From NCBI GenBank assembly GCA_964523295.1, contig CAZGAH010000112.1, forward strand, positions 1-12,443: a stretch of 12,443 nt of DNA. The letters are read 5' to 3'. A model generated the notes under the pieces. It made no database searches, was not told the origin of the DNA, and worked only from the letters and a program-made list of their open reading frames with translations. The position numbers were made by a program, and so were the translations under genes. Each line of letters starts with the position of its first letter. The first letter of the stretch is position 1. Below are positions 1 through 6,866 of this stretch, piece after piece. Source of the stretch: CAZGAH01 sp964523295 (GTDB lineage: Bacteria; Desulfobacterota; Desulfovibrionia; Desulfovibrionales; Desulfovibrionaceae).

Positions 1-153
1 GTCAAAGAACTCCATGGCAAAGGACGGGATGTAGGCGTCGAATGCCGGGTCTTTGAGAAAAAGTTCGCGCAAGGGCACGCCGCGATAAACAACCGGCCGG
101 AATGAGAAGCGAAGTGTATGGTTCAGTGCGAGCTTTCTTATCGCAAAAACTGG
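1..153 (-). CDS. Partial open frame of unknown function, runs off left edge
   Basis: Reading the minus strand leftwards from a stop at 156-154, the frame stays open to the window edge. It gives a protein-like stretch including RPVVYRGVPLRELFLKDPAF, and codon choice becomes GC3-rich after about position 100. There is no ATG in the visible part. Candidate starts are a CTG near the beginning or the GTG at 78-76, which has no clear ribosome binding site. It follows the TIM-barrel gene on the same strand and could be its downstream operon partner. I do not recognise the family. It may be the N-terminal part of a gene continuing to the left, or a degraded piece of one. Confidence 0.35.
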
Positions 154-163
154 CTACAACTCT

Positions 164-955
164 TCACTCTTCAGCTTTCCAGGGCCAGCGTGGCGTCACG
201 TAGGCGGCGGCGACGGCGAACTGGTCCAGCGGGACTTCCAGGGTGACGGTCCGGGGGGGTGGGCAGGAGGCCAGGGCGGCGAAGGTTGCGGCAAAGTCGA
301 TGTCGCCCTGCCCGGGGGGCAGGTGTTCGTCCCAGGCGCCGTGGTTATCGTGCAGGTGCAGCTGCCCCAGCGCCGGGCCGAGCCTGGCGATCCAGTCCGC
401 CATGGGGGCCTGGCCGAAGACGGCGACGTGGCCTACGTCGAGACACCAGCCCAGCGGCTGCCCGGCCAGGCTGGCGAAGAGCGGCGCAAGGTCTTCCGGC
501 GTGTGCTCGAGCACGTTTTCCAGCATCAGTCGGGAGCCCAGTTCGTCGAGCCGTGCGGCCAGCCAGGACCAGGTCTCGGCCGCGATTTCGAGCCAGCGTT
601 CCCGCCGCCAGACATGGCGGAGCGGATCGTAGCCCACGTGACAGACGACGCTGCGCGGCCGCAGGATTGCCGCGGGCGTCAGTACCTGCGCCAGACGGTG
701 CCGCGTCACCTCGAGGATTCCGGGATCGCTGGAGCCGGGCGAAAGGTCCACGAACGGCCCATGAAACGAGCAGGGCAGCCCGGCCGCGTTCAGCCTCGCC
801 GCAACGTCGGTGTAGTCCTGCTCCGTGAAGTGCTCGAGCGCCTTTGCGTCCAGGAGTATCTCCGGCGCGCGGCGCTGTTCGATCCAGGTATCCAGTTCGC
901 CGGCATGAAGCCTGGCGAAGGAGACGGTCAGATGGAATTCGGGCGCGTGGGTCAT
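164..955 (-). CDS. TIM-barrel protein of the AP endonuclease 2 / sugar phosphate isomerase family, possibly CbiR-like cobamide-remodelling phosphodiesterase
   Basis: A 263-residue protein with no signal peptide or membrane segment, so cytoplasmic. The start ATG (955-953) follows an AGGAA about 9 nt upstream. The metal-site pattern of the xylose-isomerase-like TIM barrel is visible in order: H65 in HGPF, H106 in CHVGYD, E146 in LEN, D173 and H176 in DVGH, H200/H202/D203 in LHLHDN, a loop DEHLPPGQGDID at 209-220, and E240 in TLEV near the C-terminus. These residues normally bind a di- or tri-metal centre, so an active enzyme is likely. The family includes endonuclease IV, sugar isomerases/epimerases and CbiR, which opens the nucleotide loop of cobamides so the lower ligand can be exchanged. 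The HGPF start, the LHLHDN/DEHLPPGQG block and the length of about 260 residues fit my memory of CbiR-like proteins, but the substrate cannot be fixed from sequence alone. No cobamide gene is adjacent. Confidence 0.8.
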   Translation of the reverse strand: MTHAPEFHLTVSFARLHAGELDTWIEQRRAPEILLDAKALEHFTEQDYTDVAARLNAAGLPCSFHGPFVDLSPGSSDPGILEVTRHRLAQVLTPAAILRPRSVVCHVGYDPLRHVWRRERWLEIAAETWSWLAARLDELGSRLMLENVLEHTPEDLAPLFASLAGQPLGWCLDVGHVAVFGQAPMADWIARLGPALGQLHLHDNHGAWDEHLPPGQGDIDFAATFAALASCPPPRTVTLEVPLDQFAVAAAYVTPRWPWKAEE

Positions 956-1471
956 GTTTCGGTTCCTGGCGGCAAAGGGTGTCGTGATAATTGGTCCGGG
1001 TGCTATGGTATCCTGAACGGCCTCCTGAAGTCCAGAAAGTAACTGAGGAAGGACAGGGTGCGTCCCCGGTTATGCCAGGCGCTGACTCGGTTACATTTCG
1101 GCCACCAGGCCATCCCGCCCGCGGTCTCCAGCAGGACCAGTTGCATAGTGTACGCCATGCGTATTTTGCAGCGTGGAGGAAGAGAGGCATGAGTCAGACG
1201 CGTTGCGTCGAGAGCACAACATCAGGCAAAGTGCTCTCAGCTACAGGATTCGTCGCCCCCCCCCCGGAGCCTCTTTGCCGCTGCCCGATCGTCGAGATTT
1301 CGTTCACTATCAGTTTGCTATCCGCGACGATTTCCGCGCGTATGTCCTTGAAAAACGAATCCGTACGTTCGAAGATAAGAGGCCGAGGATTATAGCGCAT
1401 TTCAGCGTTTGCAGCGCACCTGCTGTTCATGGTAACCTGTCCGAAGCAGCATCTTCCACGTTAAGGGACTC
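956..1471. other. 516-bp intergenic region without a convincing gene
   Basis: This stretch separates two divergently transcribed genes and is less GC-rich than the genes around it, so it probably carries both promoters; I could not pick a convincing -35/-10 pair. It contains a C10 run (1256-1265) and an 8-bp inverted repeat (1210-1238). Two short plus-strand frames were considered. One starts at ATG 1189 after a purine-rich GGAGGAAGAGAGG and gives 68 residues. The other starts at GTG 1173, gives 100 residues and ends in an ATGA overlap with the next gene. A competing 78-residue minus-strand frame (1430-1194) covers the same bases. None shows the codon bias of the neighbours or a recognisable domain. 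Confidence 0.5.
1210..1238. repeat. 8-bp inverted repeat in intergenic region
   Basis: GAGAGCAC (1210-1217) and GTGCTCTC (1231-1238) are perfect reverse complements separated by 13 nt. The repeat could be an operator or a small hairpin in a leader of the downstream kinase gene. It lies 230 nt before that gene's start, and no T-run follows it, so it is not a standard terminator. Confidence 0.35.
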
Positions 1472-3715
1472 ATGAACGGGGACTGGACATTGACTGAGAC
1501 ATTGACTGGATCATTGCCGCCGGACGCCATACTCTCGGCCTTACTCGACGCGATACCCGATGTGGTCTGGGTCATTGAAGTTGGGGGGACCGTACTCTAC
1601 GCCAATGATGGCGCTGCGGCCATGTTCGGCGCTGCCGAGCCGGAGGTGCCGACCGGTCGGGATTTCTTCGATCTTATTCCGCCCGCGCTCCTCGATATCT
1701 GCCGGAGCAACTCCGCTGCCGCCCTGGCAGGACGGACTGTCCGCTTCGAACTCGAGACCGACGAGCGTATCTTCGAGTGCGCCTTTTCCCCGATCCTGAC
1801 TCAGGGCGTCGCGTCCGGTCTGGTCCTGCACGGCAAGGATGTCACCGCCTTCCGGCATACCGATGTCGAACTGCGGCGCCAGCAGCAGCGGCTCATCTAT
1901 CTCATGGAACAGCTGCCGGGTTTTCTTATCCTGGTGGACGACCAGTACGTCATCCAATACGCCAACCGTTTTTTTCGCAAACGCTTCCGCGGGCATAAGG
2001 GCCAGCGCTGTTTTGAGGTTCTGCATCACCGCGACGCCCCCTGCCCGGGCTGCCCCTCTGCGCCGTCCTTTGCCGCGCAGACGCCGTGCGAATGGGAGTG
2101 GACGCACGAGGACGGCCGGACCTATCAGATCAACAGCCACCCCATGACCGAGACCGATGGCAGCTTGCGGGTCATCCTCCACGGTATGGACATCACCGCC
2201 CGCAAGCAGGCTGAGCAGGCGCTACGGCGCGCGCACGACGAGCTGGAGCTGCGCGTGCAACAGCGTACTGCCGAATTGCGCGAATCGGAAACCCGTTTCA
2301 GGGCGGTTGTCGAGGACCAGACAGAGCTTATCGGCCGTCTGTCCGCCAACCGTCTGCTCTATTTCGTCAACGGCGCCTATCTCAGGTTTTTTCAATCCCC
2401 GCGTGAGGCCCTTATCGGGACGCCCTTCCTCTCCCAGATATTCCCGGAAGACCGCTCCGCGCTCGAGGTCGCCTTCGATCCCGCTTCTGCCGAGGACCCC
2501 GTGCGCACGCTGGAATGCCGCGTGACCCGGGCTCCCGGGGACGTCCGCTGGCTGCGCTGGATCATCCGCGCGCTCTACGACGACGCCGGAAGCCTCGTCG
2601 AATACCAGGCCGTGGGCGAAGACGTGACCACGCTCCGGCAGGCCGAGACCCGTTATTTCACCCTGCTCCAGGGGCTTCCGACCGTGGTGTTCGGATTGAC
2701 GCGTGAGTTCCGCGTCGATTTCATCAACAATACCTGCCTGACCATGCTGGGCTACTCCCCCGAGGAGGCCCTGTCCCGGCCGGACTGGTTGATTGCCGGC
2801 ATGCATCCCGAGGATCAGGCTGCCGTGCTCGCCGCGTTCGATGGTTTCTTCGCCTCCCCGGAGCAGGGATTTTCCCTTGTGTTCCGGTTCAAGCACAAGC
2901 GGGGCTATCTCGTACACCTGCAGGCGAAAAGCCTGCCGCCCGCGGACCTGGCGCCCGCGGCGGAGCGGCAACGCCTGGAGGGTGTGCTCATGGATGTGAC
3001 CGAGCGCGCGTTCCTGGACAAGGTGCTGGTGCAAAAAGAGAAACTCAACACCCTGGGAGCCATTTCCGCCGAGCTGGCGCACGAGATACGCAACCCGCTC
3101 ATGGCCATGGGCGGCTTTGCCCGACGCCTGATGAGCAGGCATCCGGAACTCGACGAGGCCGGCATCATTCTGGAGCAGGCGCAACGCCTGGAGCAGCTCC
3201 TCGGGCGCATCACCCGGTATCTTGAACCGGTGGCGGTCCGACGTCAGGAATGCGAGATCAACGCCATCCTCACCTTCTGCCTGGAGCTGCTCGGGCCCGG
3301 TCTGGTCAGCCGCTCCCTGGATGTCGTGTCCGGTCTGGACGATTCCATCGGCCCGTTCCAGTCCGATCCGGACATCCTGACTCAGGTCTTTGTCAGCCTG
3401 ATCACCAAGGCAGCCTCCACGGTGCAGCCCGGCGGGAAGATGACCGTCCGGTCCTTCGAAACGCGCGAGCATGTCGGCGTGGTTTTCCTGGTCGCACCGC
3501 TGCACTATCGCGTCCGTGACCCCGAAAAGCTGTTCCTGCCGTTCGATTCGGACGAAGAAAGCTTCAATCTGGCCGTCAGCTACCAGCAGGTTAAAAACAT
3601 CGGCGGCTATTTGACCTTCCGCCAGGATGTCGCCAGCGCGACCTATACGGTGCTGCTGGCCAAGCGCGTCGAGGGGGAGGCGCCTGCGGCAGCAACGCCG
3701 CAAGCCCTGGTCTGA
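1472..3715 (+). CDS. PAS-domain histidine-kinase-like protein with degenerate ATP-binding domain
   Basis: A 747-residue soluble protein. ATG 1472 follows a TAAGGGA ribosome binding site. Domains: PAS1 about 20-128; PAS2 about 140-245, with a Cys/His cluster (C180, H185, H186, C191, C194); a short coiled coil about 245-275; PAS3 about 275-390; PAS4 about 390-512; and a HisKA dimerisation helix with phospho-acceptor H537 in ELAHEIRNP (about 522-585). The region where HATPase_c should lie (about 590-735) keeps the general pattern (DPDILTQVF, LFLPFD, NIGGYLTF) but lacks the ATP-binding signatures. The N-box Asn positions read S642 and K646, the DxGxG box is replaced by a stretch ending in LHYRVRDPEK, and the GxGL box reads SFNL. 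It therefore probably does not phosphorylate itself by the usual route. It may act as a scaffold, a dimer partner or a phosphatase-like regulator. No receiver protein is adjacent; the next gene downstream is a c-di-GMP enzyme. The domain calls are firm; the loss of activity is inferred. Confidence 0.9.
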   Translation: MNGDWTLTETLTGSLPPDAILSALLDAIPDVVWVIEVGGTVLYANDGAAAMFGAAEPEVPTGRDFFDLIPPALLDICRSNSAAALAGRTVRFELETDERIFECAFSPILTQGVASGLVLHGKDVTAFRHTDVELRRQQQRLIYLMEQLPGFLILVDDQYVIQYANRFFRKRFRGHKGQRCFEVLHHRDAPCPGCPSAPSFAAQTPCEWEWTHEDGRTYQINSHPMTETDGSLRVILHGMDITARKQAEQALRRAHDELELRVQQRTAELRESETRFRAVVEDQTELIGRLSANRLLYFVNGAYLRFFQSPREALIGTPFLSQIFPEDRSALEVAFDPASAEDPVRTLECRVTRAPGDVRWLRWIIRALYDDAGSLVEYQAVGEDVTTLRQAETRYFTLLQGLPTVVFGLTREFRVDFINNTCLTMLGYSPEEALSRPDWLIAGMHPEDQAAVLAAFDGFFASPEQGFSLVFRFKHKRGYLVHLQAKSLPPADLAPAAERQRLEGVLMDVTERAFLDKVLVQKEKLNTLGAISAELAHEIRNPLMAMGGFARRLMSRHPELDEAGIILEQAQRLEQLLGRITRYLEPVAVRRQECEINAILTFCLELLGPGLVSRSLDVVSGLDDSIGPFQSDPDILTQVFVSLITKAASTVQPGGKMTVRSFETREHVGVVFLVAPLHYRVRDPEKLFLPFDSDEESFNLAVSYQQVKNIGGYLTFRQDVASATYTVLLAKRVEGEAPAAATPQALV

Positions 3716-4040
3716 TCAATACCGGGTCCGCCTGTGTTCATCGCGGCATAATCAATCCCGACAAAGCCTCAGCAGAGGATCATGCGGTCGGACCGCGTCG
3801 TTCCGCCCCTGTTTTTTTCGAATAATTTATTCCCCCAATGCCCAGCCGCATCCTGCCGATCGAATTGCACTCTGCTGGATTCACATAAAATTCCCTTTAT
3901 CGAAGGCGACTGTTACCCTTCTGCAACGGTGTTGCCTTACGGTCGCACTCGGGTTACAGGACCTTTGCGACGGAAGCCGGCTTTGCTCTTTTCGGGCGGA
4001 GCGGGCTTGGGCGTCGCTAAGCTTGCCGGGGGGCAGAAGC
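3716..4040 (+). other. 325-bp leader between kinase-like gene and GGDEF-EAL gene
   Basis: No gene is supported here. The frame of the downstream gene is open back to 3627, but the translation before 4041 is Arg/Ser/Cys-rich low-complexity text overlapping the previous gene, so it is a shadow. The region is less GC-rich in the middle (about 3810-3900). It begins with a small palindrome and a T7 run and ends in a G-rich ribosome binding site. I looked for c-di-GMP riboswitch (GEMM) core motifs and did not find the conserved GCAAAGCC and GGTAGC...GGGTTACC elements. Confidence 0.5.
3784..3818 (+). terminator. Weak possible terminator after the kinase-like gene
   Basis: GCGGTCGGACCGC (3784-3796) can form a 5-bp stem with a 3-nt loop. 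A T7 run follows at 3812-3818, but 15 nt separate stem and T-run, which is longer than in a standard intrinsic terminator. It lies 69 nt after the stop codon, so a role in ending the kinase transcript is plausible but weakly supported. Confidence 0.25.
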
Positions 4041-6212
4041 GTGGACGATTCGACGAATCGCAACAAGACGACGGCACGGCCGGACACGAACCCGGGCGCT
4101 GGGGAGGCGCTGCCAGGCTGTCCGGACGGGCTGACCCCGGACATGAGGCTTTTTGCCGAATTCATGCAACATTTGCCGGCAGCGGCCTATATCAAGAACT
4201 CCGCCGGCCAGTACATATTCATCAACCCCGCCTTCGAGCAGCTGCTCGGCCTGGAGCCCGGTACGGGGACAGGTAAGCGGGTCGAGGAGCTGTGGAGCCC
4301 GGAATCCGCACAGCGGCTGCGCGCAATCGATGCCCGGGTCTTGACAGAGGACCGGCCGCTGACCACGCTCGACGTGGTGACTCCGCTGGGCCGCAGCGAG
4401 GAAAAACACCTTCGTGTCTCCAAATTTCCGCTGCACTGCGGGAATATGCCGGTCGTGGTGGCCGGCTTCGCCATCGACATGACCCCGCAGATGGAGGCCG
4501 AAGAGGCCCTGCGCACAAGTGAACAGCGCTATCGCATCATCGCGGAGTACACGAACAACTGGGAGACCTGGATCGGGACCGACGGCAAGGTCCTGTTCGT
4601 CTCGCCGGCCTGCCAGCATATCACCGGCCATCCCCGGGAACGATTCGAGGCCGACGGCGCCTTTATCGAGACGATTCTGCACGCCGACGATCTGGGCCCC
4701 TGGCGCAATCACATCCAGCGGCTCAAATCCGGCATGGAGCACGCGGTCATCGACTTCCGGATCGTCCAGCCCGACGGAAGGGAGCGCTGGATCACGCAAC
4801 AGAGCAGCCGCGTCTACGATGACCAGGGCAGGCCTCTGGGACTGCGCTTCAGCTGCCAGGATTTTACCAACCGCAAATTGCTGGAGCTGCGGCTCCAGCA
4901 CGAGGCCTTCCACGATCCGCTGACCGGGCTGCCCAACCGTACCCTGTGCCTGGAGCGCATCGCCCGCGCACTGGAGCGTTCCAAACGACGCGACACCTAC
5001 AACTACGCGGTGTTCTTTCTCGATCTGGACCGCTTCAAGATGATCAACGACAGCCTGGGCCACGCCATGGGCGACCTGCTGCTCAGCCTGATCGCGCAGC
5101 GGCTCAAGGAAAGCGTGCGGAGCCTGGATACGGTATCCCGGCTGGGCGGCGATGAATTCGTGATTATTCTGGAGGAGCTGACCACGATCCGGGAGGCCAT
5201 CCGGATTGCCGGCCGCATCCGCAGCAGCCTGCAGGAGCCGTTCGAACTCGAGGGCAACGGCGTCTACATCAGCGCGAGTCTGGGCATTGTGCTCAGCCCG
5301 GCCTTGTACGACCGGCCCGAAGACCTGCTGCGCAACGCCAATATCGCCATGCACCGGGCCAAGGCACTGGGACGCAATCGCTTCAAGGTATTTCACTCGC
5401 GGATGCTGGACGAGGCCATCCAGGCCATGAACATGGAAACTGCGCTACGACGCGGGCTGGAGAACAACGAATTTTTTATCCTCTATCAGCCCATCGTCAC
5501 CCTGGCCGGCCGCATGGTGACCGGCTTCGAAGCCCTGCTGCGCTGGCGGCATCCCCAACGCGGCGTGCTCACAGCCGGCGAGTTCATCCCCATGGCCGAG
5601 GACAGCGGTCTGATCATCCCGCTGGGCCGACTGGTCATCCAGGAGGCCTGCGCCAAGATGGCCCAGTGGCAGAAGCAGCATCCCGCCCTGCGCGGCCTGT
5701 GCATCAGCGTGAACCTCACCCTCAAGCAGCTCAAGCATCCCAGCCTCGTCGACGACATCGCCTCCGCTCTGGCTGCCTCCGGACTGACTCCGGGCTCGCT
5801 CAAACTCGAAATTTCCGAACGCGTACTCATGGACAATCCGGAATTAACCGTGCTCATGCTGACGCGGCTCAAGACCCTGGGCGTGAAGCTCAGCATCGAC
5901 GATTTCGGTTCGAACTATTCCTCCCTGGGCTATCTGCAGCGCTTTCCCATCGACACGCTCAAGGTCGACCAACGCTTCATCCATCGCATGGGGGCGGAGG
6001 CCGAGCACCGGGAGATCATCCGCGCGGTCATCGCCCTGGCACACAGTCTCAATCTCGACGTCGTGGCCGAGGGAGTGGAAATGGAGGAGCAGTGTACGGT
6101 GCTGGAGGATCTGCGCTGCGAAAATGCCCAGGGCTATCTCTTCTCCCGCCCCTTCGATCACGACAACGCGACGGAATACCTGTCCCGAAAAATGCCCCCG
6201 GACCGGGGCTAG
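4041..6212 (+). CDS. PAS-PAS-GGDEF-EAL cyclic di-GMP synthase/phosphodiesterase
   Basis: A 723-residue soluble protein from GTG 4041, which follows the G-rich CCGGGGGGCAG. ATG 4143 is an alternative that would still keep PAS1. PAS1 covers about 35-150 (IKNSAGQYIFINPAF) and PAS2 about 158-280 (TDGKVLFVSPACQHITG). The diguanylate cyclase domain (about 285-448) begins with DPLTGLPN at 292. It has an intact GGDEF motif at 369-373 and a product-inhibition RxxD site (R360-D363) at the standard five-residue spacing. The EAL domain (about 465-710) keeps the catalytic and metal residues I would expect: E497 in FEALLRW, N558, E590 in LEISE, D620-D621 in DDFGSNYSSL, K641 in LKVD, E677 in AEGVE and Q697 in AQGY. 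Both synthesis (2 GTP to c-di-GMP) and breakdown (c-di-GMP to pGpG) are therefore possible. In many such fusions GTP or ligand binding to GGDEF or PAS tunes the EAL activity. With no membrane segments it acts in the cytoplasm, and its PAS domains probably read small molecules or redox state. Confidence 0.95.
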   Translation: MDDSTNRNKTTARPDTNPGAGEALPGCPDGLTPDMRLFAEFMQHLPAAAYIKNSAGQYIFINPAFEQLLGLEPGTGTGKRVEELWSPESAQRLRAIDARVLTEDRPLTTLDVVTPLGRSEEKHLRVSKFPLHCGNMPVVVAGFAIDMTPQMEAEEALRTSEQRYRIIAEYTNNWETWIGTDGKVLFVSPACQHITGHPRERFEADGAFIETILHADDLGPWRNHIQRLKSGMEHAVIDFRIVQPDGRERWITQQSSRVYDDQGRPLGLRFSCQDFTNRKLLELRLQHEAFHDPLTGLPNRTLCLERIARALERSKRRDTYNYAVFFLDLDRFKMINDSLGHAMGDLLLSLIAQRLKESVRSLDTVSRLGGDEFVIILEELTTIREAIRIAGRIRSSLQEPFELEGNGVYISASLGIVLSPALYDRPEDLLRNANIAMHRAKALGRNRFKVFHSRMLDEAIQAMNMETALRRGLENNEFFILYQPIVTLAGRMVTGFEALLRWRHPQRGVLTAGEFIPMAEDSGLIIPLGRLVIQEACAKMAQWQKQHPALRGLCISVNLTLKQLKHPSLVDDIASALAASGLTPGSLKLEISERVLMDNPELTVLMLTRLKTLGVKLSIDDFGSNYSSLGYLQRFPIDTLKVDQRFIHRMGAEAEHREIIRAVIALAHSLNLDVVAEGVEMEEQCTVLEDLRCENAQGYLFSRPFDHDNATEYLSRKMPPDRG

Positions 6213-6245
6213 AGCATCTTAACTTTGAAAAAGTTTAGATGCTCT
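6211..6245. repeat. 16-bp hairpin overlapping the stop codon of the GGDEF-EAL gene
   Basis: AGAGCATCT (6211-6219) pairs with AGATGCTCT (6237-6245), and AACTTT (6221-6226) pairs with AAAGTT (6230-6235). The whole is a 16-position stem with a single T-T mismatch (6220/6236) and a GAA loop. It begins on the last two bases of the TAG stop. No T-run follows directly on either strand, so it is not a textbook intrinsic terminator. It could protect the 3' end of the mRNA or be a copy of a dispersed palindromic repeat. Confidence 0.75.
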
Positions 6246-6246
6246 T

Positions 6247-6312
6247 GTGCAGTTCCCTGAAACAATGGGACATTGTTTCAGGGCAGAGCCTTGTTTCAAG
6301 GCGAAACTGCGC
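6247..6312. repeat. Nested palindromes able to form a three-way junction
   Basis: An outer stem GTGCAGTT (6247-6254) pairs with AACTGCGC (6305-6312) through 7 Watson-Crick pairs and one T-G wobble. Inside it are a perfect 13-bp hairpin (CCCTGAAACAATG 6255-6267, loop GGA, right arm 6271-6283) and a perfect 6-bp hairpin (GCCTTG 6288-6293, loop TTT, CAAGGC 6297-6302). The two inner hairpins share the related segments TTGTTTCAGGGC and TTGTTTCAAGGC. A T6 run follows at 6326-6331. The region lies between two convergent genes. This could be a bidirectional transcription end, a structured 3' UTR, a REP/BIME-like repeat, or a folded single strand of the kind that REP-associated or IS200/IS605-type tyrosine transposases recognise. 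Confidence 0.7.
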
Positions 6313-6363
6313 TAGGGATACGTCGTTTTTTCAATTCAGGTCACACGACACGACCAACCCTGC

Positions 6364-6717
6364 TTATGCCCGCAGCTGCTCCCACTCCACGCCCATGGCC
6401 GCGGCGATCTTCCTGAGCGTCGCCACTCGCGGATGAACGCCCTGCTGTTCACATTTGGCATACGCGGGCTGGCTGACATGCATCCGACTGGCCACCTCGG
6501 CTTGCGTGAGGCCAAGGTGCTCGCGCCAGGCGCGAATCAGACTCATGCCCTCGCCAAGATACATCAGCTCGACAACTTCATGAGGGATGAAAATGGCTTC
6601 ATCTGGCCGGTCTCCGGCAAGCAAGGCCTCGAAGTCCGACCACAGGACCACGGCGTATAACGGCGCACCGTCTGGCCCGCGTATGACCTGGTGTTCAATG
6701 GTATGTTCGTTCGCCAC
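6364..6717 (-). CDS. Xre-family helix-turn-helix regulator, antitoxin-like
   Basis: A 117-residue protein starting at GTG 6717-6715, eight bases after a GAGGTGA ribosome binding site. The C-terminal half (about 57-115) is a Cro/C1-type helix-turn-helix: MSLIRAWREHLGLTQAEVA, then the recognition region MHVSQPAYAKCEQQ, then HPRVATLRKIAAAMGV. The N-terminal part (about 10-35, DGAPLYAVVLWSDFEALL) resembles the short strand-helix of Phd/YefM-type antitoxins. Single-domain Xre proteins of this size ending with this HPRVATLRKIA pattern are often the antitoxin of a RelE/ParE-type pair, where the toxin gene lies just upstream. Here the upstream gene on the same strand is the diguanylate cyclase, 166 bp away, so the regulator seems to be an orphan or to have lost its partner. 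It converges on the GGDEF-EAL gene across the palindrome cluster. Confidence 0.88.
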   Translation of the reverse strand: MANEHTIEHQVIRGPDGAPLYAVVLWSDFEALLAGDRPDEAIFIPHEVVELMYLGEGMSLIRAWREHLGLTQAEVASRMHVSQPAYAKCEQQGVHPRVATLRKIAAAMGVEWEQLRA

Positions 6718-6866
6718 GCTTCTTCACCTCATCGATGCGAATGCTACGGACTATGCCTTCGCGAACCGTAAACAACCCGATGAGCCATCATGACCTTCAG
6801 CCTCCCCCAACGCAGACTTCATCCCGCGGCGAGTCATCCTGTCATCGACTGACGGGGAAAGCGCAA

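Noticed and set aside
323..1042. 239-residue plus-strand frame over the TIM-barrel gene
   Set aside because: Antisense shadow; the metal-binding motifs are on the minus strand.
1189..1395. 68-residue plus-strand frame with a good purine-rich site before ATG 1189
   Set aside because: Ser/Thr-rich translation without domain or codon bias, overlapped by equally open frames on both strands.
2222..3703. 493-residue minus-strand frame opposite the PAS kinase-like gene
   Set aside because: Antisense shadow of the well-supported plus-strand gene; no recognisable domain.
3627..4040. N-terminal extension of the GGDEF-EAL frame
   Set aside because: The upstream part overlaps the end of the kinase-like gene in another frame and translates to Arg/Ser/Cys-rich sequence. 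The GTG at 4041 with its G-rich ribosome binding site is the better start.
3900..4040. c-di-GMP (GEMM) riboswitch upstream of the GGDEF-EAL gene
   Set aside because: The conserved core segments could not be found in order; only isolated similarity such as GGGTTAC and CTTTGCGACG.
4017..5396. 459-residue minus-strand frame opposite the GGDEF-EAL gene
   Set aside because: Antisense shadow; the plus strand carries the intact PAS and GGDEF motifs.
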